This document shows, in pieces, positions 1 to 14,200 of a stretch of 64,000 nt of DNA. A program made the position numbers and the translations under genes. The first letter of the stretch is position 1. The number at the start of each line of letters is the position of its first letter. The DNA is from Euglena gracilis (taxonomy: Eukaryota; Euglenida; Euglenophyceae; Euglenales). Below the pieces are notes generated by a model that did not search any database, had not been told where the DNA came from, and saw only the letters and a list, made by a program, of their open reading frames with translations. Location of the stretch: contig CP154955.1 in the NCBI GenBank assembly GCA_039621445.1, forward strand, positions 62,289,668-62,353,667, given 5' to 3'.

Positions 1-466
1 GGGCAAATCCTACCCAGTTTGGACCCCTTCGCGCGTGAATAACTCGGGGGGTCGCTGAGCTCTTATCCCTTTATGAGTACGAACGAAGCTTACCCCTGAC
101 GAAACCCCCCCCCCCCCCGGGGCGGGGCCACCTCGGGAACCGACGGATTATCACCATGATCCCGGCCCCGTTCCCGGAAATTTTTTTCAGTCGCAAGCAA
201 CTGGATTTCTAGTTTCCGAATCACCTGGGTTTGACCCCCAACTCCCCGCCAGGCCCCCCCTACCACCTACCTCAATACCGAGGGGGGGGGGAACACCCTC
301 TTTTCATCGAACAATAAAAAAGCAATTTCGACTCAAATTATTTTTGTTAATAAAAGGATGGATATTTTGCACAGGCAACAGGGAGGCAGTCGGATCCCAG
401 CGGGTCCCCCAAACAGGGCACAGGCTGGGTGTGACAGTAATAGGCAGCTCATCGCTGGCGCAGTTG
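1..466. other. Non-coding flank with G/C runs
   Basis: No gene seen. The stretch has long C and G runs. Around 255-290 it carries a fragment, in reverse orientation, of the interior of the GGATGGATGGG-ended mobile element found intact at 30925-31472 (the shared piece includes TACCACCTACCTCAATACCG). Confidence 0.5.
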
Positions 467-706
467 CAGACATTCATTTAGTGTGGTTCACAAAAGATGT
501 GTGAACCACAAATTTTTTTCTGGTGTCCACAGGTGAACCACAAAAATTTTTTTGGTGTCCACAGGTGAACCACAAAAAAATTTTTGGTGTCCACAGGTGA
601 ACCACAAAAATTTTTGTGGTGTCCACAAAAAATTTTGTGGTCCACAAAAATTGATTGAGGATCGGCAAAAAAACCTTACACCTAAAGGCGGATTGATCTT
701 TAAAAG

Positions 707-757
<51 letters not shown>

Positions 758-2252
758 AAAATTATTAAAAAAAAAAAAAAAAAAATAAAAAAAAAAAAAA
801 AAAATAAACAAATAAAAAAAGACACCTCAGCCACATTCTGAGCCTTGGCCCCGGCTCAATCCACGAAGCGTGGCAGTTGAAATTGGACAGATTGCTATCG
901 AGAGTTCTCAAGCAGACGTGCTGTATAGACAACTTACCCAACAAGGATACCATCAAAAAGTTAAGTACTAGCGTTGATGAAGCGGAATTCCGCTTCATGC
1001 AAGCAGAAACACGCGACATTATCGTGGGGCTTTGGCATGGCTGCGGACATTGGGAGCGTTGTGGGGCATTGTGGGATGTCAGTTGAGTGCCTCAGTGCCT
1101 GAAAAAGTGCCTGAAAAATCGGCAATGCCATGTGCATTGTTTTGAGGTAGGAGCCGGAAAGCCAATTCGTTGCTGTGGTGTCAGCAAGGTTCCCGTTTTT
1201 TTTGTTTTAAAACAAAGCAAAAAAACTTTCATGAATAAAAAACGGTTTAAAACCGGTTTTTTGTTTTAAAAAGGGGTGTTTTTTTTTTAAAATAAAACAC
1301 CACAAATAGGAAAAAAACCTGTTTTAAACAACTTGTTTAAAAACAGCCCGGGAACCTTGGGTGTCAGATCTTCAACTTGACCATTCAATGAAAGACCACA
1401 TTCAGTATAGTTTTTCATTCAGAAGGGTAAATGTCAGCCTCATTCTGGTTTTTGCAGTTTGGCAGCATGAGATAATTAAAAGGAGCGGATAACCGCTTCA
1501 TATTTGCTTTGTTTTTTTTTGCAGGTTTTACGCCAATGTCATGTCGAAATGTCCTTCCAAATGAAGCATGGGGAAGTGAACAGAAGGTCTGTATCGTTTC
1601 GCCTGTTCTACCCTTCGTAAATTGTGCAATTGTCTCCGCGTGGTTTGACGTATTTGCATTATGCACTTTTGAAGCGGAATGCAATATTTACCGCTTCCAT
1701 TTTTTAATTTTTCTGTTTCGTTCCTTCGAGGCCTACGGCAGCAGAAACAACGCTTGTTTTTTTCGGTTCCTCCTGTTCATATATTTCTTGATTGGTTTTG
1801 TTGATTACAGAATTCGAAAGGAAATTGGCCTTCTTAGGTCTGTTTTCGACTGTATAGGTAAAATCAGAACCTCTTCAAAAAAAAAACAACGAAAACTATG
1901 ACCCTTTTTTGGAAGTGGTTTTCCGCTTCCTCTTCTGTTTTTAGAGCACCAGAATTTTTGGCCAACTTACGCCGCCTGAGTCAAACATGTTCAAAGAAGA
2001 TTGCTTCATTGCTGTTGATGAGAAAGAAAATGATGCAAATGTCAGCAGGTGGTGGAAAAATTTTTGGTGTCCACATGTGAACCACAAATATTACTTTGGT
2101 GTCCACAGGTGAACCACAAAAAATTTTTTGGTGTCCACAAGTGAACCACAAAAAAAATTTTGGTGTCCACAGGTGAACCACAAAAATTTTTGTGGTGTCC
2201 ACAGTGAACCACAAAATGACAACCTTGGTGTACCACACTAAATGAATGTCTG
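467..2252. mobile_element. hAT-like element with terminal inverted repeats and 8-bp target duplication
   Basis: The left end reads CAGACATTCATTTAGTGTGG (467-486) and the right end is its exact reverse complement (2233-2252). The 8 bases outside each end are identical, CGCAGTTG at 459-466 and 2253-2260, a clean target-site duplication. An 8-bp duplication with ends starting CAG is typical of the hAT superfamily. Both subterminal regions hold tandem copies of a roughly 31-bp motif built on GGTGTCCACAGGTGAACCAC (about 520-640 and 2060-2210). The middle has a long A run (713-805), a coding-like stretch ending in a stop (about 834-975) and AT-rich DNA, but no recognisable transposase, so it looks non-autonomous. 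A truncated relative begins at 17510. Confidence 0.8.
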
Positions 2253-5200
2253 CGCAGTTGTCCAATTACCAAGGCCACAAATGCTTGTCCCTTCTCGGTG
2301 GTTTGGCCCGATGGGAGGATCACACTTTTCCTTTCCTCTCAGTTTCGGCTGCCCAACAAAAAAACCAAGAGAAAATATCCCTTTCAGGGGGGGGGGGGTT
2401 TCCGGGGGGGGGGGGGTTCCAGCCTCCGGCTGGCAAAAAGGCTGCTGGCTGGAGGGGGTCCGGGGCTGGGCTGGGTCGGTGAAACACAAAATTTTCTAAT
2501 TTTTTTTGCCATTTTCGACATTTTGGTGGATGGAGCTGGATCAAGGCTGGGGGGCTGTGATGGATGTGGACTAGCTAGACCACCCCCCTCCCCCCCGGGG
2601 TCCCCCCGACTGGAAAAAAATTTTCCTCCGGTGCTGTGCGCCGAGGTGGAAAGGAGGTTTTTAACAGGTTTTTGGCTGATTTTGTTCCAAAAATTTTTTG
2701 GGGGGTCCGAAAAAAATTTTCTGGCGCTTTGCGCCGGTCACTGGAAATTTTTTTCCCACTAGCTAGCCCTGCTAGCAGACCCCCCCCCGGGGGGGGTCTG
2801 CTGGCTAGCCCTGCTAGCAGACCCCCCCCGGGGGGGTCTGCTAGAAATCCCACTAGCCAAATTTGGACTAGCTGCAGTCCAGCCCCCCCCCCCCGGGGGG
2901 TACTGCAATCCCTTAAGCAAATGCCTGGCTCCCAGCCCGAATTTGGGCTGCAGGCTGGCTTTGAGCTGGCCGGCTGGCTGGACCCACCCCTTAAGAAATC
3001 CCCTGATCCCTTTCCCCAGAAGGCATGGGTAATAGCAAGCCCCCGCGCAAATCCGATTCACTGAGCAAATGTTCTTCTTTCAACAGATTGCACAAATGTC
3101 ACACCACCACCAAAACCTGCGTTTGGCAATGAGCTGGGCTTGCAGCGATGTGGGACATATCCCCTCGCGGGGCCACTTGGCCACCGGAGGGGCAGCGAAC
3201 TTGGGATGGAGTGCGATAGTGGGAATAGGAGGAGAGTGCAGCGAATGCGAGGCGGCCGCTAAGCACGCGCAGCCCGAAAAGCCGAGGAGGGCGATTGGGC
3301 GGGGGCAGGGGTTGGCCCAGGGCACCTTGTTGGTCACCACCGTTTCCCCGCACTGCGCCGCCGGGCTTCCTGCGCCAGACATTCACCCGGGGTGTCCACG
3401 ACCGCCATCGCCAGGACAATTTTTCTTTTGGTGAACACACCAAATGAATGTCTGTCAAATGGCGCGGAGCATTTTTTTGCCAAGAGGACACATACAACAA
3501 ATGAACTTGATGTACGTGACACGGCATGTTTTCAACAGAAAAGCAGTTGGCGGGGGGGGGCTGCTGGCGGCGCACTGTGGGGCTGATCCCAGCAGAGCAA
3601 AGGGCAGGAATCCCACGCAAACAAGAGGGGAAGGGAAAGGGGTTCCAAAGCAAACCAAGAGCAACGTCACTATGCGTATCCAATTTGAATTTTGGGCCAA
3701 ACTAAAGGTTTCCGAAAAAAAAAACACAACAGAAGAAATATCACTGAAAATGTTAAATACTGAAAATTCACCACAGCATTTGCTTTGTTTTATTGTCTCA
3801 TGTACGCACAAAACCGACCGGATCTTTTTGGAACAACCAACAACTTTGGGGAGGTTTGCAATTTTTAAGGAGAAATTCGGTGCCCAAACCCACGCCAAAT
3901 GACAAATAACTTTGTCGGTTTCCCCTGAAAGGGCAGCGGCGTGGGACCCCTGCCCCGCTATTGGGGCAGCCCTACTTATGCGGTCTCGGGGGGGAGGGGG
4001 GGAGGGGGGAGGCTGCGGCATGTGCCACCTGGTCCTTAGAGACCCAGCACTCGCGAGGCGGGGGCAGGCCCGCAGCACTTTGCTTACGTGGTTGCTGTTG
4101 AGGCGCCGTGGCGGGTTTCCAACTGCTTTTTTTTTGTGTTGGGTTCGTGCCGCTTCAAAATTGCACGCTGGGTTAGCAATTTTTCTTTGAAGACAGGGGG
4201 GGGGGGTGAATTTTGGGGCCCCAAAAATCTTCGGTAGGCACCGAAAATGAAAATTCCCCGATTGGGGCAGGGGTCGATTTCTAAGCAGGTGGAGGGGGGG
4301 CACACCAAAAGAGTGGCGTGGTCTGGGCGACCGAAAAATTTTGGCCAGAACCAGACAATTTTCGGCGTCCAGACGTACCAAATCACCCCTTGATCGAGAC
4401 CTCTTTTCAACAGACAGACTTTTTCTATGCTTCACAATACTCCTATTTCAAAACAACATGAATTTTCACCAAAAATGGATACTCAACCCAATCGTCCCCA
4501 AATTGCAAATTTCCTTGTACATGATAAAACAGTCATCAGTAAATCAGGACGTAAATGACCAATTTCGGCCATTTTTGGGCACTTTTAATGACATTCATTC
4601 ATCACAAAACCGGCGTCAAGAACGCCGGGCTTTGGCAGAACGGGGTCACTTCAAACTTCAGATTTTTATTTTGTAAAATCTCCAGCTCCATCTCCTCTAA
4701 ACGTTGGGTGCAATTCGCGATATGCCAGGGCCAACCTCTGAGTTGCACCACCCCGAAAACACCGCCGCACTATCAATACACCACAACGTGTGGGGTGCCA
4801 CTGACATGCGGGGTGTTGGACGGGGTGAGATGTGCCTGGGACTCCGGGTACGCTACGGGGTAGGATGGTTCGAAAACCGCCCGGCCATTCCCGTCGCTGC
4901 CCTGTGGGAAGAGGGGAGCAATGAATCGGTTGACAGGCTTAAGTCTGACCTCCGGGGGGGGGGGACCCCAAATTGAGCCGTTTGAGGGGATTCCCCAAAA
5001 AGCTTTTGGCGCTTTGCACTAAAACCCATCTCTGGCATGGGGCGGGGTAAGGCCCTGGACCCACCCAGCCCCTCCCGGGGGGGGGGGGAGGGCTGAGCTG
5101 AAGAACAATGCCCACAACATGATGACTCAAAAATCACTGGCTAAAAAAAAAGGTCATAAACTTGCTCATCTGAGCCCGATCGGTGGACAGGCAGGGGCTG

Positions 5201-8200
5201 AGACTCTTTTCTGGAATCACAACGTTTCTGGGTTGCAGTGCAACATGAAAACTTTTTTTTTGAACAGATGACATTTATCCCAATTACAGTCTTATCCAAA
5301 CAAGCTTTTGCCACCAAGGGCGTCGTTCAACGATCTCCTGTCTCAAATTTTGGGCAAAAACTTCTGGCCGGAACCTCCCTTTTGGTCACCTGGGGTTTAT
5401 TTTTTTGCGGATGCTGGAAATTCATTGTCCCCCGATAACCAGTCTTCACCACTTTGCAATCCTCAAATTAAACACAATTACCTCCCCCCCTAGTGTAGTG
5501 TTCCAGAAAAGTGTCGTTGACACGGACGACAAGGGGGGGGGAGGTAAACACAGATGGGGACCAATAAAAAGCTCTCATTGTCCATTTCTTCGAAGCCAAA
5601 AAACTTGTCCATGAAAGTTGCACCGAATCCCAAAAAAAACCCGTCCTGTGGTGTTGTCCGGGGGGGGGGGGAGGGGGTTATATCGCAAATCCCAAAGCCG
5701 GACTCTGGGGGGGGGGTTACACAAAGCCCACCCAAAACCGGCCAACCTCAAAAAACTTTCTGGCCTTTCGGTCATGCCAGACTGACCGATGGTGTGGGTT
5801 CCCGTTTTTCAGGAAACCGAACTTTGTGATGGGTGGGGGGGGGGGGTGAACCCACCCACCGCCAGGGCTTCTTAAAAAACCTTTAAAAAATCATTTGGGC
5901 ATAATTCTCGAAATTCGAAAAATGAAATCTGAAAATGAAAACGCAAAAAATCTCGGCAATAACAAAAAATGATCGCAGGAACATTCTCCATCCACCCAAA
6001 CTCAAAAAAACTGGGTTGTTCAACCTTTTTTTTTAAAATTTGGACCCTGTTCGATGCCGGGCCCCTGGGATTCCCTCGGTAAATAGACGCCTTAAGATTC
6101 GAAAATGCGGCTTAAAAACGCCGGAAAATTTTTTTTAAATCCCGAGACCACCACCCACAGCCCTGTTTAGGGTCAAAAAATCGATTTTTCCAAAACTTCT
6201 CAAAAACGGTGGGGAATCAAAGGAAATGGCCGGAGACTTAAGTTGAAGCCTTTAAAATGCCCTGTATTCTGATTTCCCTGCAACTCCTCGCGTAGCCCTA
6301 GTTACGGCCATTTTTCGGCCAATTTTGCACATATGGCACAAAATGCGGAATGGCTAGGGGGGGGGGGCTAGGGGCTAGGGGGCTAGGAGGCCAAAAAACC
6401 ATGTTTTTTGGCCTCCTGGACCTGGAAAACCTGTTTTTTTCCCGCCTAAAATGAACGTTTTTCGACCCCCTGGCCCTCCTCAATTTTTTTCCAAATTTGG
6501 GATTGTGTTCAGGGGTTTTCTTAAAGACCAGCCTCTGGCTGGCAAAAAAGGCTGCTGGCTGGACCCCCGGGGTATGGGTGGGCTGGGCTGGGTCGATTAA
6601 AAACAAAAAATTCTGAAAATTGCCATTTTCGACATTTTGCTAGATGGAGCTAGATCAAAGCTGGATCGGGACCGGAGGAACAGCCAAATTACCCCCCCCC
6701 TTTGTCCAACGACCACCCCCTGGTCACATGGGGGTGTACAACCCCCTGGTCATAGGTTGCAGGTTACAAAATTTTTTTTGATGGTTTTACCAAGCGGTAG
6801 ATTTCCCGCCTCCCCCACTGCAGGATTTTTTCTGCTATGTTCCGCCCCCCAGCAACGAATGTCTTGTCTAATCGCTCCTATGGATGCGCAGCACAGGTGT
6901 GGAGTTCACTGATGTAGCATTTGCACAGCAGCCTTCTGGCGCTGTTGTTCATGACACCCCTCAGGAGCAGCCGCTGTGTTTGGGCTACCTCCTTTATGTT
7001 TTTTCCCGCTTTTCGCTGTGCGTGAGCCTTTGCCCCCCTTTATAATGACCACCCCCTGGTCACAGGTAATGGGGGGCGTACGACCCCCCCCCTGGTCATA
7101 GGTTGCAGGTAAATGGTCGTTGGACAAAGGGGGGGGGGTACTGAGAATAATGCAAGGATAGAGCGGGTCGCATGCGGTTGTTCGGCACGGCAGGGGGGGG
7201 GGGGCTCCCCCCCCCCCCGAACCAAAATAGCACAATCAGGGGTTTGCTGAAGCCGGAGGGCACCCTATCCCCGGGGGTCCAGCCAGCCAGCAGCCCAAAT
7301 TCGGGCGGGGAGCCCCCGGAGGTCGAGTGAAATAAAGTTGGGTCCAGCCCGGCCAGAGGCCGGGCCGGCTGGCCAGCCAAATTGGCTGCCCAGCTCACGT
7401 GTTATTCCGGTTTTGGGGAGAACCCCCCCCCCGCCGTGCTGATCAGTTGCATACGTCCCGCTCTTTCGTCGAAAATTTTTGTTATTTTGGTTCTGATGGG
7501 GCTAGGGGGTTGGTTAGGGGGGGGGGGGTTGGGAGGGGTTAGGGGGTAGGAGGGGGGGGTTTAGGGGGCTTTGTGCCATTACTCGCTTCTGAGCCCTGTT
7601 CGCAACAAAAAATTTGCATCACCCTCACAGAAAACTGAATTACCCTGATGGGCCCTCATCTGCTGACAGCGGCTTCGCTCCCGAATGTGTTCTTTTGCCA
7701 CCAAAGAGAATCATGATGCATGAATGCGCACCTCGGAGGGTGCAAGCATCTCCACCGGCTGCTCCTCATCCTTCATCAATGGGGCATTGGAATACACTGT
7801 GCTGGCAGGGGGAGAGGGAGATGCAGCTAATCCCCCCCAAATAATACCCCCCACGGAATTGTTTTTTCGCCCGAAGTCCCGGCTCGAGAGGTGGGGTATC
7901 ATTTGGGGGGGGGGGAACATCCAAAATAGCGCCTTTGGGGTCATTTTTTTTGTATTTGTGTTTACCCTTTTTTGGAGGTCAGATGGTCCAGAAAAATCGA
8001 TTTTTTTCAATTTTTTTTTGTCAGAGAGTGATCATTGCCCACATTTTCAGGTTAAAATCCGGGCCTTTGGCCCGAAATTGGGGGGGGTATCGAAGTCGGA
8101 CCCCGAGGGGGGTATTATTTGGGGGGAGGGTTTAACATTCTCAAGTTCAAAAACAAGTTGGTTGCCAGGAGTGAAATCCCAATTTTGTGCCGGGAATTCG

Positions 8201-8261
8201 TCTCGGTGTGTTGTGTGGAGAGCCTGGGCCTTGCCACACGTTGAACTCGCGCCGCTCCAGT
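2253..8261. other. Repeat-rich intergenic DNA downstream of the transporter gene
   Basis: I see no gene I can support in these 6 kb. The stretch alternates G/C homopolymer blocks with short repeats built on CCAGCCAGCAGC and GCTAGCAGACCCC (about 2400-2960, 6530-6600, 7270-7400). A short pair of element ends related to the 467-2252 element lies at 3376-3454, without matching flanks. Open frames here are long mainly because of low-complexity proline and glycine codons. Confidence 0.5.
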
Positions 8262-11200
8262 CTACCCCTGGGCATCTCCCAAACCAGCACCCTTGTACAG
8301 GGACTCACCGTGCTGGGTCTCATCCAGGCCGAAGTCCTCCTCATCAGGTGACAGGCGGATCCTCCAGAACGGAGGCACTGCCCCCCTACCGTTTCCCTTT
8401 CCCGTATGCTGGACAGGCTTCTTTTAAACCCCCCTCTGGGGGGGGCAGGGATGTGTGAGAAGCCTTGGGGGGGGGGGGTGGGAATACCTCCTGGGGGGGG
8501 CGGGGGGACCCCTGCCACCCACCTGGACGGGGACCCCTACCACCCACCTCTGGACTGAAGGGTTTCCAACCCACTCACCCAGCCCGGCGCCGGACGCCCC
8601 CAATCGGGCCGTCTGAGGGCACTTCCCAAAAAATTTTCGGTTCTTTGCACCGAAACCCACACCCAGGCCCGGGGACCCCTGGGGGGGGGGGGTCTTCTGA
8701 CTCGAAAAGAAGCCTGATGTGGTGGTGTATTGGAAAGCGGAGCCCATGTGCAGCTCCATTTATGTTTTATTGAAGCCATTTTTTGCAAATTCTGCTCCTG
8801 CTCCAATGCGTTGGTCTCATATTCCGCCAAAAGGTAAAACATGCGACCACAAAGAGAGCAACAAAGGATTTGGGAGGGTTCATTTGACAAAACATGTCCC
8901 TGTTCAGGAGCTAAAGAAAAGCAGCCAGGCGGGCAGTGTGCAAGTTGATCCCCTTGAAAAAGATGAATGAGAGGCAGAACGACCAAGGGGAGGGGCAGTT
9001 GGCAACTCATCTGCACTCGCAAGCAGCCTATCATGTTCTCCTGGCCTTCATTGCTGCTTGGGGCAAAAAAAGAATTCGAACACATCATTAGTTAGGACTC
9101 CAAATTCTTCCACCAAAACTTGTGGTGCAAATGCAAAACACACCACAAACCACAGAGAGGGGGGTCGGACCCCCCCCCCCCTGCAGTCTGGGAGGGGGAT
9201 GGGGGGACACCCCCCAGATGAACAGTGGTGCGCTCCAGGTAACCGGTTTCGGCCAAGCGCAAAGCGCGGGCCAAGAATCTTTGACTTCCCATAGCGACCA
9301 AAAGAAGCATTTTGAGCACTTTTTGGGAAAAAATGCATGAATGCTATAGGGTGTCTGCCCCTGGCATGACTAAGCACAAGCCTGGTTTTGGCCCAAAACC
9401 AGTCAGTTCACTCTGGGGGGGGGGGTCAGTTGACCCATTGCGTCAATGCCAGCATGGCGGGACAGCTTGCTGCTGGGAACCAAGCCGCCCCTCATCAGAC
9501 ACCAACAATGGTGATTCCCGCCCAGAACCAGCCGAAATACTTCCAGTTTTCGCCCGCTGGCCCGTGCACCACACCAGCAGGCTGGAAGAAGGCCCCGGTA
9601 AGGATACTGCCAAGAGTGCCACCAATGCCGTGGGTGCCGAAAGCATCGGTGGCAGGTCCCCGGTATTCGTCTGTCCCAAAAAACTACTGAAGGGTCGTCG
9701 CCCACTCGGCCGAAAACCCTGGGCATCACTGCAGGGGGAATGCAGCTTGGGATGTGGGTCCGGACACCCGGGGTCCGGACCACACCATTGCTTGCCAACC
9801 CCCCGTGGGGGGGTCACTTTCCACTTGAAAAACCAGTTGTCACCTTTTGAAAACCAGTCACCCACTTCTTACCCCCAAAATTCTTCCAGCCAGGTGGCCA
9901 TTTTCGGCCATTCCTGGCTCCCCCCCCCCAGGGGAGGGGCCTGGACCATACCATTGCTTAGCGACCCGACTCCGGGGGGCACTTTCCACTTCGACAAAAC
10001 CAGTCAGTCACTTTTCCCCCAAAAAAACCAGTCAGTCACTTTACCCCGAGGGGGGGGGATTGGCCACTCTTGAATGATGAGGAGGCAATGAAAATTTCCA
10101 AAAAATGTCAAAAATCCCAAAAAAATTCCGGAAGGCGCCTTCAATGCCGCCACACTGCCCCCAAAAATGCAATGTGAGACCTGAGCCAAGCCATCATCAA
10201 TGGGGGTCTTGTGCATCAGCCAAACGGTGGTGTAGCAAACAATGGCGCCAAATCCACCAAGGAACAGGCTCTCCCCGACCGTGATGTAACCGCAGGCAGG
10301 AGTGATCACCACGAGGCCCACGACAGCCCCAACGCAGGCACCAACTGCGGAGGGCTTCTTGCCGTGGATCCCCTCAGCTGCAGGGGCCCAACAAGGGGTT
10401 GGGTCTTGATCTTGACTTTGGGGGGGTTGGTTGCTTTTGGCCACTTTTCCCATTTTGGCCATTCTTGGTCACCTTTGACCCTTTTCGGCCACTTTCTGGA
10501 TTTCTCAACAATCTCAAGGGGGGGGGGGTCAAGAACCTCAATTTAATCGGACCACCTCACCACGCTGTAGTCAAAAGCTTCCAAAGACGGCCAGAAGGAG
10601 GCAGCAGGGGGGAGGTGGCAGCAAACAGGAACCAAACGTGACCAAAAATCACCAAGAGTGGCCAGAAATAGCCAAAATATCCAAAGGTGGCCATAATGGC
10701 CAAAAGCAGCCAAAATTGCCAAAGATGGCCAATAATCGCCCAAAGTGGCCAAAAATGACCGAAAGTGGCAAAACTGGCGAACTCGACCCCTTTCAGACTT
10801 TTGCATTTTGGCATTGCATTTTTGCATTTTTGCCCATGTGCATTTTGGCCCACTTTGGCACCCCCTTGAGATTTTTTGAGAAGTTCAAAATTTTTAGAGA
10901 TGTCAAGATCTGTGAAGATTCAAGAGTGAGAAAGTTGCGTTTCCCCCCCCCAGCCTGGCGCCATATTCTTTAACCTGCCTGATGGTGCCTCGAGGCAGGA
11001 GGTGTTAGAGGATGTGGTTGCTGACAGCCCAGCTACAGCCAGCTGCAGGGGAATCAAAGCATCGTCAGACAGGGATTTTTTAAAGGATTCAATTTTGGGT
11101 CTCCAATGTGTGCACGTGGCTGTTTGTTTGGTGCCTTTTTTGCCCTCTTCTGCCCTGGCGCTGTCAGCGCCCCGTGGTCGGATACACCTTAAATGGTGCG

Positions 11201-14200
11201 GTCAAGACCTGGGGGCCCCCGATGCAAAACCAACTCAAACCCTGGGGAGGGGTGGCCCAGGAGAGGCGTTCAATATGCTTCACCTTTAACTTTGACCTGA
11301 GCATCCGATCAGCTTGTTGTCCCATCCTTGCCAAACTGACAAACTGACCATGCTGTTTCAAAAAGCGGCATCTGGCATGAGGAGCTTGCTTTGTATGGTG
11401 TGAGGCCTCTGTCCCAGACACACCCACATGCACATGGCGGCGGCGGTGGCAGTGTTTGTGTTCAAGAATGCCTGCGACGCATTCAGGACTTTGCTTCAGA
11501 GCACAGGTACCCGCTGCCAAGTTTTCCTCTCTTGCAACCAATATTCCAATCAGAGGTTTTTTGGGGGGACCATACAATTTTTTACCGACCCCCCCCCCCC
11601 TCGGGGGTCACTCCACTCTTCAAAAAAAACCAATCAGTCACTTTTTTGGGAAACCAGTCATCACAACCTCCCCCCAGGCAATTTTTGGGTCAATTTTTTG
11701 GCGTATGCACTGAAAAATATCCCTGATGGTTATGAAACATTTCTGGAATGGGCTTTTGGGTTGTGTGTTGTAAGCGAGCGACCAACTGGAGACCTCTTGG
11801 GAGGGTTTTCAGGCTGGGCGTGAATTGATAACCCTAACCCTAACCATACAATCACTTGGTCACTGGCCGCCCCCCCCCTGGGGTGACTGGGTTTTTTTTC
11901 AGAGTGACTGGCTGGTTTTTGGCCCGGGCGGCAAAAAATCACTACAGTGACCCGGCGCCTGAAAATTTTTTGGCCTTTTCATGTTTTTGGTCAAATTTTG
12001 TTTGGATTCCAGAGTGGCCGACCCCTTGTGTGCATTGTGGCTGTTTTTTTTTGGTGCCTTTTATGGCCTGGCGCTGTTGTTCGCCTCTGGCCCTTTTTGT
12101 CTGTGTATGCGGAGGTGGCCGGAGCCTGGCGGGACTTACCTTGTTTACGACGCCGGCCACCAAGCGCCTGAGTGGCCAGGGGAGTGGCCGACCCCCCGGG
12201 GGGGGGGGGTGACTGACTGGTTTCCCGAAAAAAAGTGACTGACTGGTTTTTCGAAGAGTGGAGTGACCCCCCCCCCCGCCCGGGGGTCAGTAAAAAATTG
12301 TATGACCCTAACCATAACCCCAACCCGAACCCGAAACCTAACCCCCCAGGGTGGGCACCGCCTTAAAATCCACACCACCTGTTGTCGGTGGGATTTCCAT
12401 TCTGCCTGCCTCAACTTCCAAAAGGAAAGGCCTGAATGCAACCTGGTCAGCTGCCAGTTCAGATCCAGCATTGAATCCAAACCACCCGAACCAGAGCATA
12501 GCGGTGCCAAGGATGACATACAAGCCCAGTGCCTCCCTTCATGGAAATGTTTCATTGCACAATTTTCCATGGAAAAGCATGGAAAAGGACAGTTGAACAG
12601 TTTTTAAGGGGGGCGCTGTGCGGGACGCTGTTGGGGTAGATCGGCTGTCCTCGTTTCACAGCACGCCGGCGGCCGATGGCAACGGCTCCAGCAAGAGCGG
12701 AGTACCCACTGGTCATGTGCACCACTGTGCCACCAGCGAAATCCACCACACCCCGCTGACAGGCTGGAGTGTGGTGTGTTGGGGGGAGGGATGGAAAAGG
12801 TCACAGTGTGAACTTTCTGTATCCAACACGTATTATTTGGTCTGCCCAAATGAACCACAAGTGAGGGAAATGGGGAACAAAACAGTTTGGACCTCAGCCT
12901 GTACATTGCCGCAGGAAGCCACTGGACAACTACCCTGTGTTCAGAATTTGATGTAGGAAGGGAAGAGGCAACCACTGTTGTTTTGCTGTTGGTGTTCGCC
13001 ATTTTTTTTTCTGGGTAACAGGGGTTTCTTCAGGGTGCTTGCTCGACGGCCACCTCCAAAATGACAAGTTGGTTCCCTTTAGTCCCAACACGTGGTATTG
13101 ACGTTGAAGGAGTGGGGTTAGGGTCAGGGTGCCCCTTGTGTGCATCACACAATGACGCAGTATCAACCCTGGTTGGGCGGTCCTTTCGGTTCGTTGGGGG
13201 AAGGGTTCAACTGTTTGCATGAGAATCTTAACTCTAACCCTACTCCTTCAAGAGGCAAAAAAGCCCAAACCCAGCTGGGTTGGAATTTTCCAGTCAAAAT
13301 CAGGTGGAAAACTCCTTTGAAACTGTGTTTGGGCCAGTTTCGAGACTTGAATCTTAAATCTTTACCCAAACACGGTTTCAAACCAAGAACAGTGTTTTGG
13401 GCCAAGGTTTTAGGGGGCCTGGGGGCGACTAAGGTGCCTTCGCTCCCCCTAACACTTGGCCCACAAAAAAATACCCAAAAATGCCATTTTGGCCACTTTT
13501 GACCCATTTTCTCCAAAATTTTTGGCGCTTTACCCAAACCTATTTCAGTGGTGCTGGCTGCCCGGGGGTCGGGTCCCCTCCGGCTTAAGAAAACTCCTGC
13601 TGGGTGAACAAGCTGACAATCAATCCATTGAGTTTGGGTCACAAGCCAGAGAGTCAATCCAAAAAAAATCCAGTGAGGGTGTGGTTGGGCTGGGGTTCAA
13701 ACAGGGTAATGAGCAGGATGCCACACCCAGTGAGCAACAGGACAATAGATGCAAGTCATGAACAAAATCATGTACAGCAGGAAAGTAACAGAATCCCCAA
13801 AGGTCCAACACAGATTAAGAGCCTCATTCAGAAAGCGTTGCCGCAGAGCTGAACTTGAAACATCACACACCCAACGTAAAAAACATCTCAACAACAGTCT
13901 GGAGAAATTGAACTTGAAATGGAATGCGGGAATGGTGGTGGGATGCTGGATTATGCCACCACATCGGTCTTTTTTTTGGCAGGGGAAGGGCGGTTCGGTT
14001 GTGAAAGTGAATCACTCAGAGCTGATAAGAGCAATGTTTGGGGGCTCTGAACAGGTCCAAAGCGCAGCCGCTCAATGTATCCTCCAGCTGTCTTTCACAG
14101 GGAGCCCTGTGTGGCTGGTGCGTCCTTTATAAAACTTTCCAATGTTTTTCCCGGCCGAATGCCCCTCGGACTTTTTGAGACTTGGGGGTGGGGAAGGGGG

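Noticed and set aside
10100-10186. Continuation of transporter exon 10 through [12 protein letters not shown]
   Set aside because: It mimics the HGVGG region, but the genuine THGIGG block is in the next exon and CAG/CTG ends place the junction before it.
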